A stretch of 64,000 bases of DNA, from positions 1-64,000 of IMG/VR virus record IMGVR_UViG_3300020147_000065; one strand, 5' to 3'. A program made the translations under genes and the position numbers. Numbering within the stretch: position 1 is the first letter of the stretch; the number at the start of each line of letters is the position of its first letter. A model generated the notes under the pieces. The model saw nothing but the letters and a program-made list of their open reading frames with translations. It made no database searches and was not told the DNA's origin. This stretch comes from a virus. Of this stretch, positions 47,743 through 56,050 are shown in pieces.

Positions 47743-48497
47743 AAATCCTCCTTCATTGCTACCTGATAACGAGCCTTATTGATGAACGGAGTATAAGCAC
47801 TCAATAAAATGTTGTTAGCCAATTCATCATCAAACTTACGATCCATAAATTGAGATTCTTTAAATGCTTCATCAAACTTCTCGTAAGCATTTTCCATCAT
47901 TGTTTTTACTTCTTCTGGTTTAAAAGTAAGAGGGTTACACTTTAAATTCCAACAGATGTTCATGTGTCTCTTTGGTTTAACTGTGAATACCCCCGTGGTT
48001 AGCAGGTTAATAGCAGATTCCGAAAGTCGCATGACGTGATAAGCTGGTTTGTTAGCATATCCATATTTTGAAATCATTTCTGCTCTTGCTTTACCTTCTT
48101 CGGCTTTTCCACTCGCGTTAAAAACAGCCTGGATTTGATTTCTTAGATAACCATCAAACCCACCAGCAACCTTTCTAACATCTGTCAACCTTTCCCGATT
48201 GCGACGAACGACATCGAATAACGGTGTTGTTACCTCAAAAGCATCGTCCGGTGCCCATAGTGCTTCGAGAGCAGGTGTTGCTCCACCTTTTATTTTGGTA
48301 AGAAACTCACGAAGTTCAGAGTAATCTACATCCACCTCGCTGTTTTGCTTAACAAGATGTTTGTTTTGAGTATGTTCTATACCAAGTATTTTTGAAATTT
48401 CAGTATTGAGAAAAACACCACGTTCATCAATATCTGACTCAGGAGTAGCAAGACCATATAAATAGCTACCCCCTCGAAATTTAGCCAAGATAATCAT
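47727..48497 (-). CDS. Predicted nucleotidyltransferase (RlaP-like)
   Basis: 256 residues. N-terminal RGGSYLYGLATPESDIDERG is the GS..G..xSDxD motif of pol-beta-fold transferases; VDVDYSELREFL carries the third carboxylate. C-terminal region is helical. Phages often carry this type; the acceptor may be RNA or protein. Confidence 0.8.
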   Translation of the reverse strand: MIILAKFRGGSYLYGLATPESDIDERGVFLNTEISKILGIEHTQNKHLVKQNSEVDVDYSELREFLTKIKGGATPALEALWAPDDAFEVTTPLFDVVRRNRERLTDVRKVAGGFDGYLRNQIQAVFNASGKAEEGKARAEMISKYGYANKPAYHVMRLSESAINLLTTGVFTVKPKRHMNICWNLKCNPLTFKPEEVKTMMENAYEKFDEAFKESQFMDRKFDDELANNILLSAYTPFINKARYQVAMKEDLCGML

Positions 48498-48927
48498 TAT
48501 TAATCTTCTCCCTTATTTTCTTCTTATTGATACTCCATCCGTGTGCATCAAGATAATCAAGAGCAAGAGTAACATCAAGAACTCGTAAAAAATTGGCAGT
48601 AAATAGATACCACACAAGACCGAATACCACAGTGGTTTGAAACAATTCATTTCCACTGTGGCATCCTATCATATCAGCAGCTTGAAGTAAATGAATGACT
48701 CCAAACGCCAAAAACAACCATATAAACATGAAGAATGGAAATGTATTTTCATCACACATTCCAACCCACGGTTTAAAGCAACGAGCCTGAATATATGTTA
48801 GCCAGGAAGACTTGTCAATTTTATTCCTTGCTGACTCAAGCGACTTAACCATCAACTTCTCACGATTAGAGCAACCTACTTTCCTACCCAATAAGGCGCT
48901 CATACCGCTATGTGGAACGTAACGCAT
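48481..48927 (-). CDS. Membrane hypothetical protein
   Basis: 148 residues with two hydrophobic segments (FPFFMFIWLFLAFGVIHLL and FQTTVVFGLVWYLFTANFL) flanked by soluble ends. A G-rich GGGGGGACGAC precedes the ATG. Function unknown. Confidence 0.55.
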   Translation of the reverse strand: MRYVPHSGMSALLGRKVGCSNREKLMVKSLESARNKIDKSSWLTYIQARCFKPWVGMCDENTFPFFMFIWLFLAFGVIHLLQAADMIGCHSGNELFQTTVVFGLVWYLFTANFLRVLDVTLALDYLDAHGWSINKKKIREKINNDYLG

Positions 48928-48991
48928 GTCGTCCCCCCGTTTACTTCAATTTGCTTATATGACTATTTTGGTTTAGTAGCGTTCGACATCA

Positions 48992-49903
48992 TTACAAATC
49001 AGTATCGTCTGGTCGCTCCAAAGCTTCGCCAACTACTAACACTCCAGCAAAACCTTTTTCCTCGCACCATTGCTCAACCCTTGGCCATGTTGGTTGGTCG
49101 GCTCCTACTGGGCCGACCAGTTTAGCAAGTTGCATATCTGAATAATGGTAAAGATACATTCGGCGCTTTACTTCGGCAGGGAGAGAACATAACTCCTCAA
49201 CCGAAGCATGAACCAAACCCTTACCTTCAAACTGGCAATCGTGTAGGATAACGATGTTTTGTTCAGAAGCAAAAGCGACAATTAACGCCGGATCGAATTG
49301 AGTATCTCCACTGATGAACAATTCCTCATTCACTAAGAGTCCAGAAGACCACATATAATACTGAGACATTTTAGCCAAACCACGGGGTGGTGGTCCACCT
49401 GGTGTATGCTTGGTCTGAAATGCAAGAAGTTTAAACCCTTCCCATTCAATTCCGTAACATTCACGATAACTGGTAGGGTCACATTCCTGTCGCTCCATTC
49501 TAATTATCTCAGCGTAATCATCCAGATTGAGATAAGGAAATTCTGCTTTGTAAAGACCACCCTTCAAAGTTTCTTCCCAGAGAGGAGTAAGAATTGGTTC
49601 AGGAGCGAGAAGCTTGACACGCTTCTTCGCCATATAACGGGCAGCAAACAATACCTCACCAAAGCCATAGCAGTGGTCAGGATGTGTATGTGTAATGTAA
49701 TATGCATCGAAATCAGCGATGTTGATTCCATCGGACTTCAGCGCGTCAGGAACATTGGCACCACAATCCACCAGAATTGTCTTACCGTGGTAAGCCAGGA
49801 TAAAACTGCTGTTGGTCTGAGACGCGAACGCACTGCCGACGCCCACCGGAGTCACGATGAGTCGGTCTTCGCTATCAATGCGAATCTGCTCTAAAGTATT
49901 CAT
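48992..49903 (-). CDS. Metallo-beta-lactamase-fold hydrolase (RNase Z/phosphodiesterase-like)
   Basis: 303 residues from ATG 49903; an in-frame start at 49987 would lie upstream of the promoter. THTHPDHCYGF gives His72, His74, Asp76 and His77; LFISGDTQFD supplies the bridging Asp and LYHYSD the last His. The layout suits RNase Z or cyclic-nucleotide phosphodiesterase relatives. The start is essentially leaderless. Confidence 0.8.
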   Translation of the reverse strand: MNTLEQIRIDSEDRLIVTPVGVGSAFASQTNSSFILAYHGKTILVDCGANVPDALKSDGINIADFDAYYITHTHPDHCYGFGEVLFAARYMAKKRVKLLAPEPILTPLWEETLKGGLYKAEFPYLNLDDYAEIIRMERQECDPTSYRECYGIEWEGFKLLAFQTKHTPGGPPPRGLAKMSQYYMWSSGLLVNEELFISGDTQFDPALIVAFASEQNIVILHDCQFEGKGLVHASVEELCSLPAEVKRRMYLYHYSDMQLAKLVGPVGADQPTWPRVEQWCEEKGFAGVLVVGEALERPDDTDL

Positions 49904-49913
49904 CTTGGTTGTA

Positions 49914-49942
49914 ATTATACACGAACCCAAGAGGTATGTCAA
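49914..49942 (-). promoter_or_regulatory. Minus-strand promoter of the metallo-beta-lactamase gene
   Basis: TTGACA, 17-bp spacer, TATAAT on the minus strand; perfect consensus. The -35 end abuts the start region of the divergent methyltransferase gene. Confidence 0.9.
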
Positions 49943-49945
49943 GAC

Positions 49946-50524
49946 ATGGAGAAAAGAATTCCTGAAGTCTCTGATGCAAGAGCACATTGTCCCAATCCGG
50001 GGGCATGGAATTGTTATGATGGTATGTCTTCGGAAATCGAAGTCATTGATTTTTTAGGCGCTCTAACACGCTTAATCAAACCCCAGCTTATCGTTGAAAC
50101 CGGCACTTTTCATGGGAGAAGTACACTCTCTATGGCAATGGCACTTAGAGAAAACGGATTCGGAAGGCTCTACTCGCTTGATGTTGATCCAGAAAGCATT
50201 AAAATTGCCTCAGAAAGATGTCAAGATTATCCCGAAGCTGAAATTTTACAGCGTTCATCGCTCGATTATGAACCAGTTGGAAAAATTAATCTTCTTTTTT
50301 GTGACAGTGAATTACATCTGAGAGCAACAGAGATACTACATTTTCTCCCGTGGATGGATGAAAGAAGTATCATAGCTGTGCATGACACAGGTAATCATCG
50401 CCCAAGACCACTCAACGATCTTGAAAAGCTAAGAAACGATGGTGTTGCTAACCTGATTCACTTCGACACACCTCGTGGCTTATCTCTTTTACAACTAAGA
50501 CCGGGTTACGGAGGAAGAAAATAA
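49946..50524 (+). CDS. Class I SAM-dependent methyltransferase
   Basis: 192 residues. IVETGTFHGRSTLSMAMAL (motif I) and RLYSLDVDPESIKIASERC (motif II), then LLFCDSELHLRA and IAVHDTG, as in the Methyltransf_24 type. Substrate unknown. A strong terminator follows. No clear plus-strand promoter found. Confidence 0.8.
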   Translation: MEKRIPEVSDARAHCPNPGAWNCYDGMSSEIEVIDFLGALTRLIKPQLIVETGTFHGRSTLSMAMALRENGFGRLYSLDVDPESIKIASERCQDYPEAEILQRSSLDYEPVGKINLLFCDSELHLRATEILHFLPWMDERSIIAVHDTGNHRPRPLNDLEKLRNDGVANLIHFDTPRGLSLLQLRPGYGGRK

Positions 50525-50557
50525 AAAAGCCCCGCAGGGTTGCTCTGCGGGGCTTTT
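50525..50557 (+). terminator. Strong intrinsic terminator
   Basis: Perfect 13-bp arms AAAAGCCCCGCAG and CTGCGGGGCTTTT around GGTTGCT. Confidence 0.95.
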
Positions 50558-50585
50558 GGTTCGAAGGACACCGGGCCTGGGGATT

Positions 50586-50792
50586 ATGGCCTTTTACTTT
50601 GGTGTGAACCTTGAGGACGGATTTTGTTATATGAGGCTAACTCGGCAACCAACAAAGAGTAAACATCGTTGCTGTCTTCACCGCCTCAAATTCCAGAATC
50701 AAAAAAGTCACACTGGTTCCAATCTAAACCTGAGAGTCTTGAGTCAAAAATCTTCGTCACTTGCCACAAATCTCCAAACTTTGCACAATTAG
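50586..50792 (+). CDS. Possible 68-residue protein
   Basis: ATG 50586 with GGGG upstream. N-terminus MAFYFGVNLEDGFCYMRL looks folded, but the rest is basic, Ser/Gln/Leu-rich and of low quality. May be spurious or a remnant. Confidence 0.3.
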   Translation: MAFYFGVNLEDGFCYMRLTRQPTKSKHRCCLHRLKFQNQKSHTGSNLNLRVLSQKSSSLATNLQTLHN

Positions 50793-50849
50793 TCACATGT
50801 GTTGTTAATGAGTGTTAAACTTATGGAGAAACTAAGAAAGGGAAGAAGA

Positions 50850-51587
50850 ATGAATTTCAGAGAAGCTAAGAAGATATGCGTGAATATCACCGCTTCCTAT
50901 GAAGGTACTGGATACGACAGAGTTGTAGGTAACTTCGATGGGCAAGGTTTCACGTTCGGACTCTTTGGTTTTTGCTTAGGACAAGGCTCCCTTCAGAGCC
51001 TTGTGCGAAAGATGCATAACAAGAATCCAGAGAAATTTAGTAACGCTTGTACAGTTTTTGTACCTCACTACGGAAAGCACATGAATTTGGCTGCTACATT
51101 GCTTGAGGCGTGTACTCTGTCACCCTCTCAAGCTGTAGAATGGGCTAAAGACAGGCAAAAGAATAACGTCCCCGACCCCCAGTGGAAGGCGGTATTTTCA
51201 AATTTAGGTAACATATCTGAGTTCAGAGAAGTTCAGATAGAAGCGGTTCAACCACGCTTCATTAGGGCCAGAGACTACTGTGTGAAATATAAGATGCCCA
51301 CAGTTCGTGCTCTGGCTTTGTTCTTTGACTGCACCATTCAACAAGGGAGTCTTAAAGCTGCAACCACCGCAAAGATAGCATTTCGATCTCTATCAGCCAA
51401 AAATTACAAAGAGCGAATGACAATCATCGCTCAAGAGATGGCTAATCAGGCTAACCCTAAGTGGAGACAAGATGTTCTTTCTCGTAGGATGGCGATAGTT
51501 CGTGGTTGGGGTACCGTCCACGGGAGACAGTATTTCCTTGATCGTGAATTTGATTTGTCAGATTCGGAGGTAGATTTCAATGGATAA
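50850..51587 (+). CDS. Endolysin-like peptidoglycan hydrolase (lysozyme-like fold)
   Basis: 245 residues from ATG 50850 (GGGAAGAAG upstream; ATG 50799 possible). NITASYEGTGYDRVVGNFDG followed by QGFTFGLFGF and LGQGSLQSLVRKM resemble the NFDGQGLSFG..LGQGTLQPLL signature of chitosanase/lysozyme-like phage endolysins; the Glu in SYEG is the likely catalytic acid. No signal peptide, so a holin would be needed. A 9-bp hairpin lies at 50981-51004. Confidence 0.6.
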   Translation: MNFREAKKICVNITASYEGTGYDRVVGNFDGQGFTFGLFGFCLGQGSLQSLVRKMHNKNPEKFSNACTVFVPHYGKHMNLAATLLEACTLSPSQAVEWAKDRQKNNVPDPQWKAVFSNLGNISEFREVQIEAVQPRFIRARDYCVKYKMPTVRALALFFDCTIQQGSLKAATTAKIAFRSLSAKNYKERMTIIAQEMANQANPKWRQDVLSRRMAIVRGWGTVHGRQYFLDREFDLSDSEVDFNG

Positions 51588-51900
51588 ATGGATTGGTTTA
51601 GCGAAAGAGGCGGAATCAAGACTGATGAATACGCCTGAATTTTTAGACGAACTCTGGCTTTGTTCATATACATTTCTCGCTTTGGTATCTTTACTAGCCA
51701 ATGAAGCTGGGATTGTGAAGCATGACAGTTGGACTGCCGATTTGCTAACAAACCCTGACCTAAAATTTGGCCCGGAATGGCCATACACCAGAGAAGATAT
51801 GAGTCGAGCAGTGTTGGTGCGCGAACGTGCTGCCCGAATTAATCAGGAATGGCTTCGATTCTGTGAAAAGAACGAACTAACTAATTTGGTTGACCTCTAA
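51580..51900 (+). CDS. Hypothetical protein
   Basis: 106 residues, helical, soluble; overlaps the endolysin-like gene by 8 nt, so possibly part of the lysis region. Function unknown. Confidence 0.55.
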   Translation: MDKWIGLAKEAESRLMNTPEFLDELWLCSYTFLALVSLLANEAGIVKHDSWTADLLTNPDLKFGPEWPYTREDMSRAVLVRERAARINQEWLRFCEKNELTNLVDL

Positions 51901-51903
51901 CCC

Positions 51904-51932
51904 TTGACGCAGGATGGCAGAAATGCTATAAT
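51904..51932 (+). promoter_or_regulatory. Promoter of the holin-like gene
   Basis: TTGACG, 17-bp spacer, TATAAT. ATG 51940 follows after 7 nt, so a leaderless mRNA is expected. Confidence 0.8.
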
Positions 51933-51939
51933 GCTGAAT

Positions 51940-52248
51940 ATGAACGAATTAGCTTTGACTTGCTTGATTTTATTTATCATGGGTGCATTGTGGGTTATTT
52001 TCAATACATTGCTTCAATACTTCGTGCTCAAAAAAGAGACACTTGGTATATTTTTAGTGGCTATATTGATTGGTTATATGTGGCCAGGAATTGCTTTTAT
52101 GTCTGTGAGTACCGTATTCACCAAAGGGGCGGACACGATTAGTGTACTTTTTATGTCCTTTGCTTTAGGTTATGCTTTCGCTATGGTAGCGGTACAAAAA
52201 ATTAATCTTGATAAAACGGTAGAGGTTCCCCGTGATCGTCGCTCTTAA
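51940..52248 (+). CDS. Membrane protein, holin candidate
   Basis: 102 residues from ATG 51940; the longer frame from 51904 begins in the promoter. Three hydrophobic spans (LTCLILFIMGALWVIF, LGIFLVAILIGYMWPGIAF, ISVLFMSFALGYAFAMVAV) and a basic tail. Size and topology suit a class I holin, and it lies next to the endolysin-like gene; this is inference from position. Confidence 0.45.
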   Translation: MNELALTCLILFIMGALWVIFNTLLQYFVLKKETLGIFLVAILIGYMWPGIAFMSVSTVFTKGADTISVLFMSFALGYAFAMVAVQKINLDKTVEVPRDRRS

Positions 52249-52669
52249 ACATCCTGATGGTGATTACCTGTTGTTCGACGATCCTTCGGGATCGTCGGAC
52301 GGTAAGACATATCAACACAAGGACAAAATAAAAGCTGCCGGTGGCAAATGGGACGGCACCCGATGGAGAGTCCCAAGCGTCGAGAAATTATCCTTTGTGG
52401 AGAAGTTGTTCGACGTGGAAGTATCAGCCTTCTGTCATATGCCACCACAGGATTATGTTGCAACTGCTTCTGAGGTAAAAAAGAAATCTTTGAAGCTAAC
52501 ATGTTGGGGTTGCGAAAAGAAGCCTAACAAAGGCTTCGTTAAAATAGTGAAGGTTATAGGTGAATCGGTAATTCTCCGACCTGACAATCCACCACAAGAA
52601 GTCAAGCCGGAACCAGAGGATGACTTTCTAACCTCTGATTCACCAAAAGAGTCTGTAGATTTGTGGTAA
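52232..52669 (+). CDS. DUF5710-like domain protein
   Basis: 145 residues from GTG 52232 (GAGG upstream). KDKIKAAGGKWDGTRWRVP matches the (A)GGxWDgtxxxWxvP motif of DUF5710-like modules found in DNA-processing proteins. A CWGCEKKP zinc-knuckle half follows, and the C-terminus is acidic ending DLW. A 9-bp hairpin with TTCG loop lies 44 nt after the start. Confidence 0.5.
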   Translation: MIVALKHPDGDYLLFDDPSGSSDGKTYQHKDKIKAAGGKWDGTRWRVPSVEKLSFVEKLFDVEVSAFCHMPPQDYVATASEVKKKSLKLTCWGCEKKPNKGFVKIVKVIGESVILRPDNPPQEVKPEPEDDFLTSDSPKESVDLW

Positions 52670-52680
52670 AGGGTGATCCT

Positions 52681-52965
52681 ATGAAACTGAAAGTTTGGCA
52701 ACCAATTGACCTTGAAGTAAACTGCACACCTGAAGAATTTGTTGATCTCATTGCTGAGATTAGAGATCAATGGGATATTGGACCAGAAGAACCAATTTCT
52801 TTCTCTGATGTTCTTACTTATGGAGCAAAACTTGGCTATGTTACTAATTGTCCACCGGGTTTCTTCATAATGGACAAAGAATTTAAAGGTGTAGCCACAG
52901 AGGAAGAGTTGATTGAGGCCCACGCACTTGATAGGCTCGTGGGAGGTAATCTGCGGCTATGCTAA
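52681..52965 (+). CDS. Hypothetical protein
   Basis: 94 residues from ATG 52681. N-terminal half resembles a small helical acidic domain (TPEEFVDLIAEIRDQWDIGP). Overlaps the PAS phosphatase gene by 7 nt and may be its partner; unproven. Confidence 0.55.
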   Translation: MKLKVWQPIDLEVNCTPEEFVDLIAEIRDQWDIGPEEPISFSDVLTYGAKLGYVTNCPPGFFIMDKEFKGVATEEELIEAHALDRLVGGNLRLC

Positions 52966-54530
52966 AAGGCACCGAATACGTTGGAATTACAGAAAGAAAA
53001 TGGGGCGAGGTAGCGCAAGCATACCTCGCCTCTATTGTTGAATCCTCCAGTGATGCCATCTTTTCTACATCAAAAGATGGGGTAATTACCACATGGAATG
53101 CTGCCGCACAGCAAATTTTTGGTTATAGTAACCATGAAATTTTAGGTTATCCTGTATCATCCATCATTCCAGAGGGTCATCATATTAATCTGGAAGACAT
53201 TTACGGTGAAATAGTCAATGAAAACAAATCTGTAAGTTATGAATCCTTCATAATGCACAAAAACAAAACTCTTGTGCCAGTATGGATAACTCTATCACCA
53301 ATACGTGATGTTCACGGTAGTATAATTGGTGTCTCTGGTATTGTTCGTGATATGAGCCATCAAAAGAAACTGGAATCAGCTATCGCGGCTATTCACAGAA
53401 CCTTTCAACTGGCTCTATCGGCTTCACCTGACGCTATTTTAATTACAAATCAAGATGGCTGCATCACATACTGGAATGATGGTGCTGCTAATCTATTTGG
53501 TTACCAAGAAAAGGATATTCTTGGCCGACCTGTGAGCCAACTATTACCAAAAGAAACCGCAAGTAAATATGAAGGATGTATCAATAAGATGCTTGATAGC
53601 GGCTTCCCTGATGGAAGCCGCAAAATGGTTGAGATAACGGCCAAAAAGAAAGATGATACATTCTTTCCGGCTGAGGCTTCAATAGCTGTTCTTGATACTG
53701 AGTACGGTAGGCTTTGCTGTGCAATTATTCGTGATATAACAGATCGCTTGAGACAGGAAGAAAAGCTTGTTAAGACTAACGAGGAGATGCAAACCAACTT
53801 AATTCTTGCCCGAAAGGTTCAAGAAGCATTGCTTCCATCCGCCGAAGTTAAACATGAACGTTTTAAATCTTTGACAGTAGCATCAAAATATATTCCTGCT
53901 TCCGACCTTGGAGGGGATTTCTTTGTTTGCCTACCAGTTAAACAAGACACCTTAGGTATCTTTGTTGGTGATGTAATGGGTCACGGAGTTCGTTCTGCCC
54001 TTCTTACTTCAATGCTTTATGCTCTTGTTGAAGAACTTAGTCCAGAAGAAAAAGACCCTTCAATTTTCATGACTCACCTTAATCGTAGCTTCACTCATAT
54101 CATGGAGAAGACCAGTTGTAATATCTTTGCGTCTGGAGTATATGCTCAATTAAATACTACAAACAATATTGCCACAGTAGTAAGTGCTGGGCATCCTGCG
54201 CCGGTAAGGGTTTCAAAAGATGGTAAGGCTGTCTTCCTACGACCATCAGATAATTCTCCTGCTCTCGGTTTAATTAATGATTGGGTATATGGTGGATTAT
54301 CTATAAATTATGAACCTGGTGATAAATTTGTCTTTTACACAGACGGATTAACCGAAGTTGATCCCTCCCGTGGTAAGATTCTCCCTGATGTTGGTTTATT
54401 GGAGTTAATCTCGACCAATGCTAACTTAAAAGCATCTGCATTACTCGAAAGATTACTGGAAGTCTCCAACAAAATGTCTTCTAATGATGAGAGACACGAT
54501 GATATTTGCCTTCTGGCTGTAGAAACTTAG
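52959..54530 (+). CDS. PAS-PAS-PP2C phosphatase (RsbU/SpoIIE-like)
   Basis: 523 residues. PAS 1 at about 20-130 (SSSDAIFSTSKDGVITTWNA..AAQQIFGYSNHEILG) with a PAC-like GVSGIVRDMS, PAS 2 at about 145-255 (ASPDAILITNQDG..FGYQEKDILGRP), a coiled linker, then a PP2C domain at about 285-523: LARKVQEALLP, ASDLGGDFFVC, FVGDVMGHGVRSALL, SAGHPAPV, FYTDGLTEV, DDICLLAVE. The metal-binding Asp residues are present. In bacteria such phosphatases dephosphorylate anti-anti-sigma factors in response to a signal. No membrane span. A 9-bp hairpin lies 45 nt after the start. Confidence 0.9.
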   Translation: MLKGTEYVGITERKWGEVAQAYLASIVESSSDAIFSTSKDGVITTWNAAAQQIFGYSNHEILGYPVSSIIPEGHHINLEDIYGEIVNENKSVSYESFIMHKNKTLVPVWITLSPIRDVHGSIIGVSGIVRDMSHQKKLESAIAAIHRTFQLALSASPDAILITNQDGCITYWNDGAANLFGYQEKDILGRPVSQLLPKETASKYEGCINKMLDSGFPDGSRKMVEITAKKKDDTFFPAEASIAVLDTEYGRLCCAIIRDITDRLRQEEKLVKTNEEMQTNLILARKVQEALLPSAEVKHERFKSLTVASKYIPASDLGGDFFVCLPVKQDTLGIFVGDVMGHGVRSALLTSMLYALVEELSPEEKDPSIFMTHLNRSFTHIMEKTSCNIFASGVYAQLNTTNNIATVVSAGHPAPVRVSKDGKAVFLRPSDNSPALGLINDWVYGGLSINYEPGDKFVFYTDGLTEVDPSRGKILPDVGLLELISTNANLKASALLERLLEVSNKMSSNDERHDDICLLAVET

Positions 54531-54559
54531 GAAATTTTAAGAATTTTTCCGAAAACCTC

Positions 54560-54588
54560 TTGACAAACGGGAACGAGTGGTGTACAAT
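54560..54588 (+). promoter_or_regulatory. Promoter of the RHH fusion gene
   Basis: TTGACA, 17-bp spacer, TACAAT. Leader of about 10 nt without a clear Shine-Dalgarno sequence before ATG 54605. Confidence 0.75.
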
Positions 54589-54604
54589 ATACATCAATAC
54601 GGCT

Positions 54605-55756
54605 ATGAAACGCACAAACATCTACCTTTCAGACGACCAAAACCGCGAATTAGAAATTCTTGCGAAAGCAGGAGTCTCTTCTGCGGAACATGTCCGCCGC
54701 GCGGTGGATGCTTATCTGCAAAGGCCACACATCAGGAGACAATTAGAAATGTCAACAACAGGCGCAACGCGCACCATCCCGTCCCGTCAATCGGCTCAAT
54801 TAGGCCCACTGACCGTTGTTTTCCATCGTACCATTCGTGTACCACAGGGAAACACTCCGTCCTCTTTACCACCAAGTCGTGGTACTTTTCCTGTCTACAA
54901 GGTTTCTGATCTGGGTTCACTTGCTCTTCCACAGTGGGATCGTGAAGGTTACGTGATTCCTATCAAGGAAACCGAAGCAATGTGGATGGCATTCTCATGT
55001 GCATGGGACAAGCAACCCGTTGCTGTCGCCATCGGTGCTGGTGGAATCAACGCTGTCTCTGGTGAGAAGATGAGCAGGAAGCTTCAAGAGGATGGATATT
55101 TAGTAACTCCACCTCAACCCTGGCTTGATGGGTTTAAGTCACCAGATGGTCATGTTTATCAGTTTGTGGGAACAGAACATAAGGGCGGCGAAGGTCATAC
55201 CGTAGCCGAACAGATTATCGGTGAAGAGTCGGTTTCTGGCGGTCTTGCTTTCTCTGTTTATGAAGCAAAGGAGGGCGCCATTGTTGTTCCCAAACCCTCA
55301 ACACATCTTGAATGCTTTACTATGTCTATGGATAGTGACATTAAAAGTTTCTCTCCGGCAGCAGCATCTTTATCTTCGTCTCCAAGACGTATGAGAATGA
55401 TGCGTGGTAATGAATACAGTCAACCAGACGTTCAGAAATGTGCAACGCGTGGGCCTGTGGAAATGGGTCTTGGACGTGGTGGAGCTATCGAACAGAAGGT
55501 TTATCCTGATCCTCACGGATTATCCGCGTGGAAGGCCGAACCATCTGCTGTTGCTGTAGTATATCTTATTAGTGAACGTGAGTTTAATGCTCTTCTTGGG
55601 CTACCCACGGGTGACGTTGCTTCTACAGACAATACTTCTGGACCATACTTCAAAACTCAGGATAAACATCTTGCCGACACAGAAGGCAGCGAGAAATTCG
55701 AGAAAGTCAAAGCTGTTCCAGTCGGTGCGAAAGCTAAGCTCTTTCCGGGTGACTAA
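54605..55756 (+). CDS. RHH-domain protein fused to a conserved bacterial domain
   Basis: 383 residues from ATG 54605; the longer frame from 54506 runs through the promoter. Residues 1-45 (MKRTNIYLSDDQNRELEILA..VRRAVDAYL) are a ribbon-helix-helix DNA-binding domain. Residues about 75-235 (VFHRTIRVP..FPVYKVSDLG..MWMAFS..QPWLDGF..GHTVAEQIIGEE) resemble an uncharacterised family found in Actinobacteria and other bacteria. The rest is a repetitive C-terminal extension. Its own promoter and the DNA-binding domain suggest autoregulation. Confidence 0.65.
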   Translation: MKRTNIYLSDDQNRELEILAKAGVSSAEHVRRAVDAYLQRPHIRRQLEMSTTGATRTIPSRQSAQLGPLTVVFHRTIRVPQGNTPSSLPPSRGTFPVYKVSDLGSLALPQWDREGYVIPIKETEAMWMAFSCAWDKQPVAVAIGAGGINAVSGEKMSRKLQEDGYLVTPPQPWLDGFKSPDGHVYQFVGTEHKGGEGHTVAEQIIGEESVSGGLAFSVYEAKEGAIVVPKPSTHLECFTMSMDSDIKSFSPAAASLSSSPRRMRMMRGNEYSQPDVQKCATRGPVEMGLGRGGAIEQKVYPDPHGLSAWKAEPSAVAVVYLISEREFNALLGLPTGDVASTDNTSGPYFKTQDKHLADTEGSEKFEKVKAVPVGAKAKLFPGD

Positions 55757-55791
55757 ATGATAGTCGAAATAAACGTGGTCATCAAAAATAC

Positions 55792-56049
55792 TTGTTTGTT
55801 CGATGTAATAATTGCGGATTTCAAGTACCAATAGGGTTAATGACCAAATATTTCGCTTTTGACTTCAAAATACTCGACGAAGATGGTAGTCCACCACCAC
55901 TACCCGAACAACAAGAACACTTCTGTGGCAACGGCTATGGATGTGCTGAAAAAGAAAACCTCCCCGTCAAGGGAGGTTTTCTTATTTTGTCTGGTGCTTG
56001 TCATGCCATCGTGCGTCAGAACCCTATATTGAAAGCACAGGGGTTATAA
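55792..56049 (+). CDS. Zinc-motif ORF crossing a terminator
   Basis: 85 codons from TTG 55792; the frame is open a further 13 codons upstream but has no usual start. Cys residues CNNCGF and HFCGNGYGC suggest a zinc ribbon. Codons 55-65 read through the terminator at 55955-55980, so the 3' part may not be expressed. Confidence 0.4.
   Translation: MFVRCNNCGFQVPIGLMTKYFAFDFKILDEDGSPPPLPEQQEHFCGNGYGCAEKENLPVKGGFLILSGACHAIVRQNPILKAQGL
55955..55985 (+). terminator. Intrinsic terminator
   Basis: AAAACCTCCC and GGGAGGTTTT around CGTCAA, followed by CTTATTTTG. Confidence 0.85.
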
Positions 56050-56050
56050 T

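Noticed and set aside
49406-49894. 162-codon ORF antisense to the metallo-beta-lactamase gene
   Set aside because: The minus-strand gene has intact catalytic motifs and a promoter; the antisense frame has no start signals.
55965-55970. Loop CGTCAA as another merged terminator-promoter (TTGACG on minus)
   Set aside because: The hexamer 17 bp further on the minus strand is AGCACA, not a -10 box, and no minus-strand gene follows.
56045-56050. TATAAT directly before ATG 56051
   Set aside because: No -35 box at 16-18 bp and no space for a start site before the ATG.
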